Positions 1 through 6,299 are shown, numbered from the stretch's first letter. The stretch is 12,829 nucleotides of DNA from Pseudomonadota bacterium (GCA_021807975.1 JAKBCJ010000096.1:1-12829); one strand, 5' to 3'. Numbers and translations: made by a program. Notes: generated by a model not told the origin, from the letters alone.

Positions 1-277
1 CGGGGAGGACGCGAACTGGGGCCGGATCGTCATGGCCGTGGGTAAATCGGGCGAACCGGCCGACCGCGACAAGCTGTCGATCGGTGTCGGCGGGGTCTGG
101 ATGGCCAGGGACGGTACTGTCGTTCCCGGTTACGACGAAGCGCCGGTTGTGGCGCACATGAAAGGAAAAGAGGTCGAAATCGCTATCGATATCGGCCTTG
201 GCCGCGGATCGGCCACCGCCTGGACCTGCGACCTGACGCACGGCTATATCGACATCAACGGATCGTACCGCAGCTAG
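1..277 (+). CDS. argJ: Bifunctional ornithine acetyltransferase / N-acetylglutamate synthase, C-terminal part (5' truncated by the window)
   Basis: ArgJ moves the acetyl group from N-acetylornithine to glutamate in the cyclic arginine pathway and in many bacteria also makes N-acetylglutamate from acetyl-CoA. It acts in the cytoplasm. Only the last ~91 residues are here; the frame is open from base 2 and ends in TAG at 275-277. What identifies it is the family's C-terminal pattern: GEDANWGRIVMAVGKSG at the left edge, then IGLGRGSATAWTCDLTHGY and the final INGSYRS, which match the conserved end of ArgJ (NWGR, AWTCDL, Y-x-x-IN-x-x-Y). The autocatalytic Lys-Gly-x-Gly-Met cleavage site lies outside the window, so it cannot be checked. 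The ATG at base 32 is an internal methionine, not the start. The gene is convergent with the next one, with only 5 bp between stop codons and no room for a separate terminator. Confidence 0.93.
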   Translation, partial: GEDANWGRIVMAVGKSGEPADRDKLSIGVGGVWMARDGTVVPGYDEAPVVAHMKGKEVEIAIDIGLGRGSATAWTCDLTHGYIDINGSYRS

Positions 278-282
278 GCAAT

Positions 283-996
283 CTACCCCCGGGCGACGGT
301 GCCGTGTGCGTCGATGCTCGACGCGACCGGCATCGTGGTCCCCACGTCAGGAACCGGGCCGCGACCGGCGCGCCGATCCGTGGCCGCCGCCAGCCGAAGG
401 ATCATCGTCGTCCCCTCATCGGGTTGGACCTCGATGCGAAGCGACCCGCCGCGCATCGAAACCCGCTGCATCAGGCCGCGCACGCTGGCTTCACGAAGCT
501 CCCGATTTGCCGCCGGAACATCGTCGATGGCCGATATTTCGATCGTGTCGCCCCGCATCGACGCGGCCAGCAGCAGGCGGCAGGTTGGCGCCGCATGGAC
601 CGCCGCCGTCAGCAGTTCCTCGATCAGTTCCGCCAACGCCTCCAGACGCATCCGAACCAGCAGGCCCGGGGCTACCGCGATATCGGCCTGAACGGCATGG
701 CTTCTCAACAGCGGTGTCACCCGCTTCAACGCCAGACGCACGGCCCGATCCACATCCGACCGGGTTTGGCTTTGATCCTGCGGCACATCGAGGTCCGCCG
801 AACCCCACAGCGGATCGAACGGAAGCTCATACCGATCCAGCGGCAGCGGCGCCTTGGCGACGCGCCTGCTGCGCCAGCCCGCTGCGACGAACACGCACGA
901 GACCGCCAACGCCGTGAAAAAATAGGTCACCCAGATCATCATCGCGCGCCACAACCCAACTGCCAGTCGTTTGTCGTAGCAGGAAAGCACTAACAA
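283..996 (-). CDS. Membrane-anchored protein with degenerate histidine-kinase-like ATPase (HATPase) domain
   Basis: From the longest start (TTG at 996) the product is 237 aa; an ATG pair near 942 would remove 18 residues. Neither start has a convincing Shine-Dalgarno sequence, so the start is uncertain. One hydrophobic segment (about residues 20-42, MIWVTYFFTALAVSCVFVAAGW) is followed by a basic stretch, as in an N-in single-pass anchor. Residues ~75-205 read like a GHKL/HATPase fold: LEALAELIEELLTAAV sits where the N box should be, DTIEISAIDDVP where G1 should be, then RGLMQRVSMRGGSLRIEV and GTTMILRL (G2-like). The N-box asparagine is replaced (LLTAAV) and G1 lacks the D-x-G-x-G glycines, so ATP binding or kinase activity is doubtful. 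There is no DHp domain with a phospho-accepting histidine. The role is unknown; a scaffold or sensor derived from a histidine kinase is an inference. Confidence 0.72.
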   Translation of the reverse strand: MLVLSCYDKRLAVGLWRAMMIWVTYFFTALAVSCVFVAAGWRSRRVAKAPLPLDRYELPFDPLWGSADLDVPQDQSQTRSDVDRAVRLALKRVTPLLRSHAVQADIAVAPGLLVRMRLEALAELIEELLTAAVHAAPTCRLLLAASMRGDTIEISAIDDVPAANRELREASVRGLMQRVSMRGGSLRIEVQPDEGTTMILRLAAATDRRAGRGPVPDVGTTMPVASSIDAHGTVARG

Positions 997-1023
997 AAGG
1001 TAAACAAGACGCCGTGTTTTTCC

Positions 1024-1037
1024 GCATCCGCGGATGC
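1024..1037. repeat. 14-bp perfect palindrome between two minus-strand genes
   Basis: GCATCCGCGGATGC is its own reverse complement. It lies about 35 bp downstream of the acyl-CoA-dehydrogenase-like stop and about 28 bp upstream of the TTG start of the HATPase-like gene. No T-run follows it in the minus-strand direction of transcription, so it does not look like a Rho-independent terminator. It could be an operator or a transcript-stabilising hairpin, but a single GC-rich palindrome may also be chance. Confidence 0.3.
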
Positions 1038-1072
1038 AGGATCGTTGCGTATACAGTATTTGAATGCGCCCG

Positions 1073-2254
1073 TCACCATCCCATGTCGGCCGGCCGCAGA
1101 CCCATCAGGACCTTGCCGGCGGATTCATAGTGTACCGGCAGCGCCGCGAGATGTTGAACCGCCACATGGGCATCGCGGAAATATCGCTCCAGCGGGTTGC
1201 GGCTGTAGATCGCGTTGGTCCCGGCCGCATGGAACACCAGATCGACGGCACGAACCGCTTCCCGCATGCCGTGGGCGATAGCCAGCCGAACCTGCGCAAC
1301 GGGTTGGTCGAGGTTGGGGTCGTCGCGGCAGACCGCCTGCCACGCCGTTGCCGTCGCGTCGATTACATACGCCCGGGCGGCATTCAGGATGGCCTCGGCC
1401 TCGGCTAACCGAGCCTGGATATAGGGTCGGTCGCGCAGCAGCGTCGCCGATTGGGTGGTGCCTTCGCTGGCGGCAAGCGCCTTGAAGGCGTCGATGGCAC
1501 CCCTTGCATTACCGAGGGCGTTGGCCGCCGTACCGGTCCAGGATGCGGCGAAGGTGATCCGAGGGTGGTACAAACAGCCGGTTTCCAGTGGTTTGTCGGC
1601 CACAGAGCAGGTATGGTCCGCGGGAACGAAGACGTCATCGACGATATAGTCCTGGCTGCCGGTTCCCCGCATGCCCATCGTGGACCATGTATCGACGATC
1701 GTTGCTTCATGCGCGGGTACCCACATTGCCCGAACCGTTGGCGCTCCGTTCGGTGTCAGGCGCGGGGCGTCACCATCCATGACGATGGCAGAACAATACA
1801 GCCAGGTCGCGTGGTCGATCCCACTGGCGAAGTTCCACTGGCCCTTGACCCGATACCCGCCCTCGGTCGCAAACGCCTTCCCCATCGGCCGCAGCGACCC
1901 GGCCGCTCGGAAATCGGCGGGCTGGCCCGCAAAACGGCGTCCAACCTCTTTCGGCATCAGGGCCATGAACGCGGCGATGGCGTTGGCCACCATCACGCAC
2001 CAGCCAGCCGATGCGTCCGCCGTAGAAATCGCCTCGATCACATGGAAGGCGGTCAATGGCGGCAGTTCCAGTCCGCCCATCGACTTCGGCAGCGACATCT
2101 GGAACAGACCGCCGGCAGCGAAGGCCGCCGCGACATGCGGCGGCAGGCGGCGAGTCTGTTCCGCTTCCTGCCGTGCGGCCATAACCATGGGGGCGAGACC
2201 GCGTGCGGCCGCTACAATATCGGCGGGCGCTTGGCCCATATCGTTCGGTGCCAT
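1073..2254 (-). CDS. Acyl-CoA-dehydrogenase-fold flavin-dependent monooxygenase (type 2; HsaA/DszC/SfnB-like)
   Basis: The product is 393 aa, the usual length for this family. I chose the ATG at 2254 because a strong ribosome site (GGAAGGAAA) lies 7-8 bases upstream; a longer reading frame upstream has none. Family features: SAGWCVMVANA (82-92), GQWNFASGIDHATW (138-151), a WSTMGMRGTGSQDY segment (190-203) that matches the conserved G-M-R-G-T-G-S/T region, and a C-terminal YFRDAHVAVQHLA (358-370) like the R-D-x-x-x-x-x-x-H signature of HsaA, DszC and the C2 component of p-hydroxyphenylacetate hydroxylase. Those relatives use reduced flavin and O2, supplied by a separate reductase, and hydroxylate or N/S-oxygenate small molecules; no reductase gene is in view. 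The gene is divergent from the LLM monooxygenase, with 101 bp between starts, suggesting linked function. The true acyl-CoA dehydrogenase role is less likely, but the substrate is unknown. Confidence 0.87.
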   Translation of the reverse strand: MAPNDMGQAPADIVAAARGLAPMVMAARQEAEQTRRLPPHVAAAFAAGGLFQMSLPKSMGGLELPPLTAFHVIEAISTADASAGWCVMVANAIAAFMALMPKEVGRRFAGQPADFRAAGSLRPMGKAFATEGGYRVKGQWNFASGIDHATWLYCSAIVMDGDAPRLTPNGAPTVRAMWVPAHEATIVDTWSTMGMRGTGSQDYIVDDVFVPADHTCSVADKPLETGCLYHPRITFAASWTGTAANALGNARGAIDAFKALAASEGTTQSATLLRDRPYIQARLAEAEAILNAARAYVIDATATAWQAVCRDDPNLDQPVAQVRLAIAHGMREAVRAVDLVFHAAGTNAIYSRNPLERYFRDAHVAVQHLAALPVHYESAGKVLMGLRPADMGW

Positions 2255-2257
2255 CGG

Positions 2258-2281
2258 CCGTTTCCTTCCAACCGTTTCCTT
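2258..2281 (-). repeat. Duplicated 10-nt Shine-Dalgarno-containing block in the leader of the ACAD-like gene
   Basis: On the minus strand AAGGAAACGG occurs twice, at 2272-2281 and 2258-2267, offset by 14 bases. The copy nearer the gene places its AAGGA at normal distance from the ATG at 2254. The second copy is an extra ribosome-site-like block without a start codon at the right distance. It may be a small tandem duplication. Confidence 0.5.
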
Positions 2282-2287
2282 GCGCGA

Positions 2288-2317
2288 AGTATGACGCCGG
2301 TTTGCCGATCTGGCCAA
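2288..2317 (-). promoter_or_regulatory. Possible sigma-70-type promoter for the ACAD-like gene
   Basis: On the minus strand TTGGCC (2312-2317) and CATACT (2288-2293) are separated by 18 bases and lie about 35-60 bases upstream of the ATG at 2254. Both hexamers are only partial matches to TTGACA and TATAAT, so this is a candidate read by eye. Confidence 0.3.
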
Positions 2318-2342
2318 TACTGGCCGTCGGTCGCCGGATGCG

Positions 2343-2348
2343 TATAGT
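2343..2348 (+). promoter_or_regulatory. -10-like TATAGT directly before the LLM start (possible leaderless start)
   Basis: TATAGT matches the -10 consensus at five of six positions and ends 7 bases before the ATG at 2356, while no Shine-Dalgarno sequence precedes that ATG. Transcription from this element would begin at or next to the ATG and give a leaderless mRNA. The -35 position (CTGGCC at 2320-2325, 17-bp spacer) is a poor match. Confidence 0.3.
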
Positions 2349-2355
2349 GGCGGTC

Positions 2356-3501
2356 ATGGCGCATCCCCCGAACCCCTTGTTCGGCCCCAACCGGTTCAAA
2401 CTGGGCATTTTCAGCGCGAACTGCGACGGCGGCCTGACCATGAGCCTGGCCCCGGAACGCTGGAAGGCGGACTGGGACGACATCGCCGCGATGACCCGGA
2501 TCGCCGACGATTCCGGAATCGAATTCATCCTGCCGGTGGCGAAATGGCGCGGCTACCAGGGCAAGGCCAACATCTACGGCCGCTCGTTCGAGACTCTGAC
2601 CCACGGCGCAGCACTTGGGGCGATCACCAAGCGGATCGCGATCTTCTCCACCGTCCATGTTCCGCTGGTGACCCCGGCGTTCGGCGCCAAGGCGATCGCC
2701 ACCATCGACCATGTCACGCACGGCCGGGCGGGGCTGAACATCGTCTGCGGCTGGAACCAGGCGGAGTTCGACCTGCATGGCGTGACCATAGACCCGGACA
2801 CCCGCTACGATCACGGCCTGGAATGGTTCCAAATCTGGGCAAAACTGCTGGAGGGCGGGCCGGAGTTCGACTGGGACGGCCGATTCTTCAAACTGAAGCG
2901 GCTGCAGACCGACCCGGTTTCGGTGCAACGCCCGCGCCCGCCCGTGATGTCGGCCGGATTCTCCCCGCGTGGCCGCGATTTCGCCGCCCGGGCCGCCGAT
3001 GTGCTGTTCCTGAACGTGACGGAACTTGATCAGGTGCCGGCGCTGCTGGCGGATGTGTCCCGGCACATGGCTACGTACAATCGAACGATCGCGGTGTACA
3101 CCATGGCGCACGTTGTCTGCCGGCCGACCCGGCGGGAGGCTGAGGACTATTTTCATTACTTTGCCGAAGAGATGGCCGACACCGAAGGTCAAGCCTACTA
3201 CCGCCAAAACCGCGGCACCACCGTCCCGGGTGCGGCGGCGCCCATTGCCCGGCCGTTCGAAAACCGGTTCACACGGGGCAGTAGCAAGACATTTCAGGGC
3301 GGCTATCCGGGTGCGTATCCGTTCGTCGGCTCCCCCGACGATATCGCCGCGGAAATGGCGCTGATGAGTGCCAGCGGCCTGGCCGGATCCACTGTTGCGT
3401 TTGTGGACTACCTGAAGGAAATCCCGTTCTTCGTGCAAGAGGTTCTGCCCCGGCTGGAACGGCTGGGGTTACGGCTGCCTATGGTGATGCATGAGGAATG
3501 A
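2356..3501 (+). CDS. LLM-class (luciferase-like) FMNH2-dependent monooxygenase, RutA/SfnG-like
   Basis: This 381-aa protein belongs to the bacterial luciferase-like (alpha/beta barrel) monooxygenases, which use reduced FMN from a partner reductase to insert oxygen. Diagnostic stretches are FKLGIFSANCDGGLTMS (14-30), WRGYQGK (64-70), ATIDHVTHGRAGLNIVCGWN (115-134), SAGFSPRGRDFAARAAD (199-215) and VGSPDDIA (324-331). The pattern A-T-I-D-x-x-x-x-G-R-x-x-x-N-x-V-x-G-W is typical of the branch containing RutA (uracil ring opening), SfnG (dimethyl sulfone) and related C-N or C-S cleaving enzymes. Start: ATG 2356 fits the family's usual start just before the first beta strand; an in-frame ATG at 2338 would add six residues, and neither has a ribosome site. 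It is divergent from the ACAD-like monooxygenase; DszA/DszC is a known precedent for these two folds acting in one pathway. The substrate is undetermined. Confidence 0.9.
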   Translation: MAHPPNPLFGPNRFKLGIFSANCDGGLTMSLAPERWKADWDDIAAMTRIADDSGIEFILPVAKWRGYQGKANIYGRSFETLTHGAALGAITKRIAIFSTVHVPLVTPAFGAKAIATIDHVTHGRAGLNIVCGWNQAEFDLHGVTIDPDTRYDHGLEWFQIWAKLLEGGPEFDWDGRFFKLKRLQTDPVSVQRPRPPVMSAGFSPRGRDFAARAADVLFLNVTELDQVPALLADVSRHMATYNRTIAVYTMAHVVCRPTRREAEDYFHYFAEEMADTEGQAYYRQNRGTTVPGAAAPIARPFENRFTRGSSKTFQGGYPGAYPFVGSPDDIAAEMALMSASGLAGSTVAFVDYLKEIPFFVQEVLPRLERLGLRLPMVMHEE

Positions 3502-3600
3502 AAGGCACACATCATCGCACCGTTCGGCCCATCGGATATCGGCGGAAACGGTGCTGGCCGGAAATTTTTCGGCGATAAATTTAGGGGATTGCACCACGTG

Positions 3601-3847
3601 CAACGCTTGATCGGCGAAGGCGTGGGATAGCATATCCACCCCGGAGACGCCAGCCGCGGACCATGCCACTTTGCGCACAAGAAGAAGTGTCACGACGAGG
3701 CCCGGTCGCAATCCAAACAGACGTGCGGTCTCACGGACTATCAGCAACCCGCGCAAGGCCAGCGATCAACCCGTACCAACTGGCGTGCCGGCGATCCTTG
3801 ATCAAGGCACCGATATCGGCGGGCGTTCTCAATATATTGCCGCACAT
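3601..3847 (-). pseudogene. Decayed hipBA toxin-antitoxin module (hipB start joined to hipA tail by internal deletion)
   Basis: The 414-bp gap between the LLM and amidase stop codons holds no intact gene. On the minus strand an ATG at 3847 opens a 38-codon frame, stop at 3731, beginning MCGNILRTPADIGALIKDRR. This resembles the N-terminus of alphaproteobacterial HipB-like XRE antitoxins (TPADIGALIRDRR then a helix-turn-helix), but the helix-turn-helix is missing or scrambled. In a second frame (about 3765-3601) VRETARLFGLRPG ... VRKVAWSAAGVSG ... DMLSHAF resembles the C-terminal helical end of HipA kinases (R-x-x-A-x-x-F-x-L, a central W-x-x-x-A, then G-x-S and a final x-M-x-x-A-F). The frame stays open to 3469 without recognisable meaning and runs into the LLM 3' end. 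If both readings are right, over 1 kb (most of hipB and hipA) has been deleted and frameshifts have accumulated. The hipB part is the firmer of the two. Confidence 0.48.
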
Positions 3848-3863
3848 GTACGCGATAGCTTAC
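3848..3863. promoter_or_regulatory. Operator-like 16-bp palindrome, copy 1
   Basis: GTACGCGATAGCTTAC is an imperfect palindrome with outer half-sites GTA(A/C)GC. It is the exact reverse complement of copy 2. It directly abuts the ATG of the hipB-like remnant at 3847, so a bound dimer would block the start region. Confidence 0.6.
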
Positions 3864-3873
3864 TCCGCCGAAA

Positions 3874-3889
3874 GTAAGCTATCGCGTAC
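3874..3889. promoter_or_regulatory. Operator-like 16-bp palindrome, copy 2
   Basis: GTAAGCTATCGCGTAC begins exactly 26 bp after copy 1. Including flanking AT, copies 1 and 2 form an 18-bp perfect inverted repeat (3846-3863 and 3874-3891) around a 10-bp spacer, so they could also form a cruciform or RNA hairpin. Confidence 0.6.
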
Positions 3890-3899
3890 ATTCATCCAT

Positions 3900-3915
3900 G
3901 TAAGCAATCGCTTAC
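3900..3915. promoter_or_regulatory. Operator-like 16-bp palindrome, copy 3
   Basis: GTAAGCAATCGCTTAC begins exactly 26 bp after copy 2, matches it at 14 of 16 positions, and has the best symmetry of the three (six-base arms GTAAGC / GCTTAC). It directly abuts the TAA stop of the amidase (3916-3918). The 10-bp spacers between copies share no sequence, so conservation is confined to the palindromes, as expected for protein-binding sites. Confidence 0.6.
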
Positions 3916-5310
3916 TTATCCCAAATCCGCCACCGCGAACGGCTGTGCCAGTTCGATCGCCCTTGCGGCGCGCAAGACCAGGTCGTCGCGGAACTGCGCC
4001 GCCGCGATCTGCACCGAGTTCGGCAGTCCGTCCGCCCGAGGCCCCATCGGCACGGTAATCGCCGGCTGGCGCGTCAGGTTGAACGTGAACGTCCAGGGCG
4101 CCCAGGCCGTCCACAACGAGCGTACCGGATCGACCGTCGGCGCGTCCGCCAGCGGCGGGCCGCCCGGCACGGTCGGGCACAGCACCAGATCGTACCGTTG
4201 GTGCAACCTCGCCATCGCATGGCCGGCGGCGGCTCGGATAGCCTCTGCATCCATGAACTCAATCGCGCTCATGCCGCCCAGGCTGTCGGCGACCTCGCGG
4301 ATGCCCGACTCCAGCAAGTCTCTCAGTTGCGACGGGGTTCCGGCCACCAACCGAGCGAGGGCGGCGCCCCAGACGCGGCCGAAGCCGGTGCTGGTGTCGG
4401 GAAGGCCGGCGTCGGCCTGCTCCACATAGGCCCCGGCGTCGATCAGCAGTTGCGCCGCCCGCTCCACCGCCGCAATGCCGTCCGCATCCACCGGCGCGTC
4501 GAAGCCGGGGTTGTTCAGCACGCCGACTGTCAGGCCGGCCACCCCGGACTCGATCCCGTCGCACCAGTCGCGGGGATCGTCCGGCAGACAGAACGGGTCG
4601 CGCAGGTCCCAACGTGCCATTGCCCCGAACATCAGCGCGGTGTCCCGCACCGTCCGCGTCATCGGCCCGGCGCAGGAAACGGAGGCAAAGGCGCTGGCCG
4701 GCCATTGCGGAATGCGCCCGTAGGTCGGTTTCAACCCAACCAGACCGCACCATGCCGCCGGAATCCGCACCGACCCGCCGGCGTCGGTGCCGATGTGCAG
4801 CGGCCCGAACCCGGCCGCCCCCGCCGCGCCCGCCCCGGAGGATGAACCGCCCGTGGTATAGGCCGGGTTCCACGGATTGCGGGTGATACCGTGCAGCGGG
4901 CAGTCGCCGGGCGACTTCCAGCCGAACTCCGTGGTGGTGGTCTTGCCCAGGATCACCGCGCCGGCCGCTTTCAGGCCCATCACCATGGGCGCGTCGTCCG
5001 CCACCGGGTCGCTGCTGGTGGTCCGGCTGCCGCGCCTTGTCGGGAATCCGGCCACATCGACCAGGTCCTTCACCGTGCAGGGCACCCCGTCCAGCGGCCC
5101 GATCGGCCGGCCGGACCGCCAGCGCGACGTGCTCTCCCCGGCCTCTTGCAGGGCCCCGGGGTTCATCGCCGCGAATGCGTTCAGGCCGGGGTTCAACCGA
5201 ACCACCCGTTCGGTGATCGCCTGGAGCACATCCACGGGGGTCAGTTGCCGGCGCGCGAAAGCGGCCAGCATGTCTTCGGCGCTTAAAAGGGCGGGATCGA
5301 TATCGGGCAT
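3916..5310 (-). CDS. Amidase-signature (AS) family amidase
   Basis: This 464-aa enzyme is of normal length for the family, which hydrolyses amides (and some esters) with a Ser-cisSer-Lys triad in the cytoplasm. The triad is visible: Lys81 in PCTVKDL, Ser156 in YTTGGSSSGAG and the nucleophile Ser180 in GTDAGGSVRIPA. The spacing (75 and 24 residues) equals that of GatA. The rest is also typical: LNAFAAMN near 43-50, GKTTTTEFGWKSPG (122-135) and GLVGLKPTYGRIP after the nucleophile. It is a stand-alone amidase and not obviously GatA, since no gatB or gatC is nearby. I chose ATG 5310 because the protein then begins just before the first helix and an AAGAG lies about 5 bases upstream; the frame extends to 5379 without a better start. 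It is divergent from the CE4 hydrolase, with only 68 bp between starts. The substrate is not readable from the sequence. Confidence 0.93.
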   Translation of the reverse strand: MPDIDPALLSAEDMLAAFARRQLTPVDVLQAITERVVRLNPGLNAFAAMNPGALQEAGESTSRWRSGRPIGPLDGVPCTVKDLVDVAGFPTRRGSRTTSSDPVADDAPMVMGLKAAGAVILGKTTTTEFGWKSPGDCPLHGITRNPWNPAYTTGGSSSGAGAAGAAGFGPLHIGTDAGGSVRIPAAWCGLVGLKPTYGRIPQWPASAFASVSCAGPMTRTVRDTALMFGAMARWDLRDPFCLPDDPRDWCDGIESGVAGLTVGVLNNPGFDAPVDADGIAAVERAAQLLIDAGAYVEQADAGLPDTSTGFGRVWGAALARLVAGTPSQLRDLLESGIREVADSLGGMSAIEFMDAEAIRAAAGHAMARLHQRYDLVLCPTVPGGPPLADAPTVDPVRSLWTAWAPWTFTFNLTRQPAITVPMGPRADGLPNSVQIAAAQFRDDLVLRAARAIELAQPFAVADLG

Positions 5311-5378
5311 GGGGCTCTTTTCCGATGGGGCGAACTGGGTGCAGCATGGCGCCGACGGAGCGTGGAAGGAACCCCCCA

Positions 5379-6272
5379 ATGAGCGCTGAACATCCTGCCC
5401 TCGAACCCTGGCAGTGGCCGGAGGAAACCTGGCGCAACATTGTCGGCCGTGCCCGGGCGGGCCGCAGCCTTAAACCGGCCGCATGGCCCAACGGTGCGCG
5501 CTGCGCCGTGGCGATCAGCTTCGACGCGGATCATGAGACGATACCGCTGCGCGACAACGACGAAAGCCCGATGCGGATCAGCCAGGGCCATTACGGCGCC
5601 CGGCAGGCGTTGCCGCGGATTCTGAAGCTGTTGGCGCGCGAGTCGGTGCCGGCGAGCTTCTTCTACCCCGCCGTCGCGGCGCTGCTGCACCCCGACGAGG
5701 TACGGGCCGTGGCCGCCGATGGCCACGAAATCGGCATCCATTCATGGATCCACGAGGTCAATACCGCCCTGCCGCGCGAAGCCGAACGGGAGCTGACCCT
5801 GCGGTCGCGGGATACGCTGGCGAAGATCAGTGGCAAGGAGCCGGTTGGCATCCGCACCGCGAGTTGGGATTTCTCGGTCAACACGCTGGACATCATCCGT
5901 GAGATGAACCTGCTGTACGATAGCAGCCTGATGGCCGATGACGACCCATACGAACTGTTGGACCGGGGAGAACCGACCGGGATCGTCGAACTGCCGCCGG
6001 AGTGGATTCGCGACGACGCGGTTTATTTCAACATGCTGCGATTCTCCGGCCTGCGCCCCTACACCCCGCCGTCGGCGGTCGAGGAGATCTTCACCGCCGA
6101 GTTCGACGGCGCTTGGGAGGAGGCCGGCATGTTCCTGCTGACCATGCACCCCCACATCATCGGCCACCGGTCCCGCCTGCCGCTGCTGGAACGGCTGATC
6201 GCGCACATGAAGGCAAAGGGCGGCTGCTGGTTCGCGACCCATGCCCAGATCGCAGCGTGGTGCAAACGGTAG
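5379..6272 (+). CDS. CE4/NodB-fold hydrolase (polysaccharide deacetylase family; PuuE / cyclic-imidase / HpPgdA-like)
   Basis: The 297-aa protein starts at ATG 5379, preceded by GGAAGGAA at good spacing; an upstream in-frame ATG at 5325 lacks a site. NodB-fold motifs: SFDADHE (47-53) supplies the catalytic and metal aspartates (Asp49, Asp51), HEIGIHSWIHE (116-126) the metal histidines His121 and His125, RTASWDFS (159-166) is motif 3, and LTMHPHIIG (254-262) holds the late histidine (His257). There is no signal peptide, so it is probably cytoplasmic. This and the FDADHE/H-x-x-x-H pattern place it with the HpPgdA-type branch that includes PuuE allantoinase and cyclic imide hydrolases, rather than secreted chitin or peptidoglycan deacetylases. 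A role in opening a cyclic amide or imide fits the neighbouring amidase and M20 enzyme, but this is inference. It ends 27 bp from the convergent pheC stop. Confidence 0.88.
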   Translation: MSAEHPALEPWQWPEETWRNIVGRARAGRSLKPAAWPNGARCAVAISFDADHETIPLRDNDESPMRISQGHYGARQALPRILKLLARESVPASFFYPAVAALLHPDEVRAVAADGHEIGIHSWIHEVNTALPREAERELTLRSRDTLAKISGKEPVGIRTASWDFSVNTLDIIREMNLLYDSSLMADDDPYELLDRGEPTGIVELPPEWIRDDAVYFNMLRFSGLRPYTPPSAVEEIFTAEFDGAWEEAGMFLLTMHPHIIGHRSRLPLLERLIAHMKAKGGCWFATHAQIAAWCKR

Positions 6273-6299
6273 GAATATCCAGGGCATACGGGCGCTTGG

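Noticed and set aside
2212..3438. 408-codon open frame antisense to the LLM monooxygenase
   Set aside because: Shadow of a GC-rich gene: low-complexity Arg/His/Gly-rich translation, no family motifs, and the opposite strand carries a clear LLM protein.
3796..3807. CCTTGATCAAGG palindrome in the hipB-like remnant
   Set aside because: A single 12-bp palindrome inside the coding remnant (the LIKD region), unrelated to the three phased operator-like sites; likely chance.
3846..3891. 18-bp perfect inverted repeat considered as a terminator for the amidase
   Set aside because: No T-run follows in either direction, and the third palindrome at the same 26-bp spacing points to protein-binding sites. 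A hairpin role in RNA cannot be fully excluded.
3663..4058. 131-codon plus-strand frame across the intergenic gap and amidase 3' end
   Set aside because: No ribosome site and no recognisable motif; it runs through the palindrome array into the amidase as an antisense shadow.
4259..5491. 410-codon frame overlapping the amidase on the same strand
   Set aside because: The translation is Arg/Gly-rich with no motifs, whereas the amidase frame carries the complete Ser-cisSer-Lys triad.
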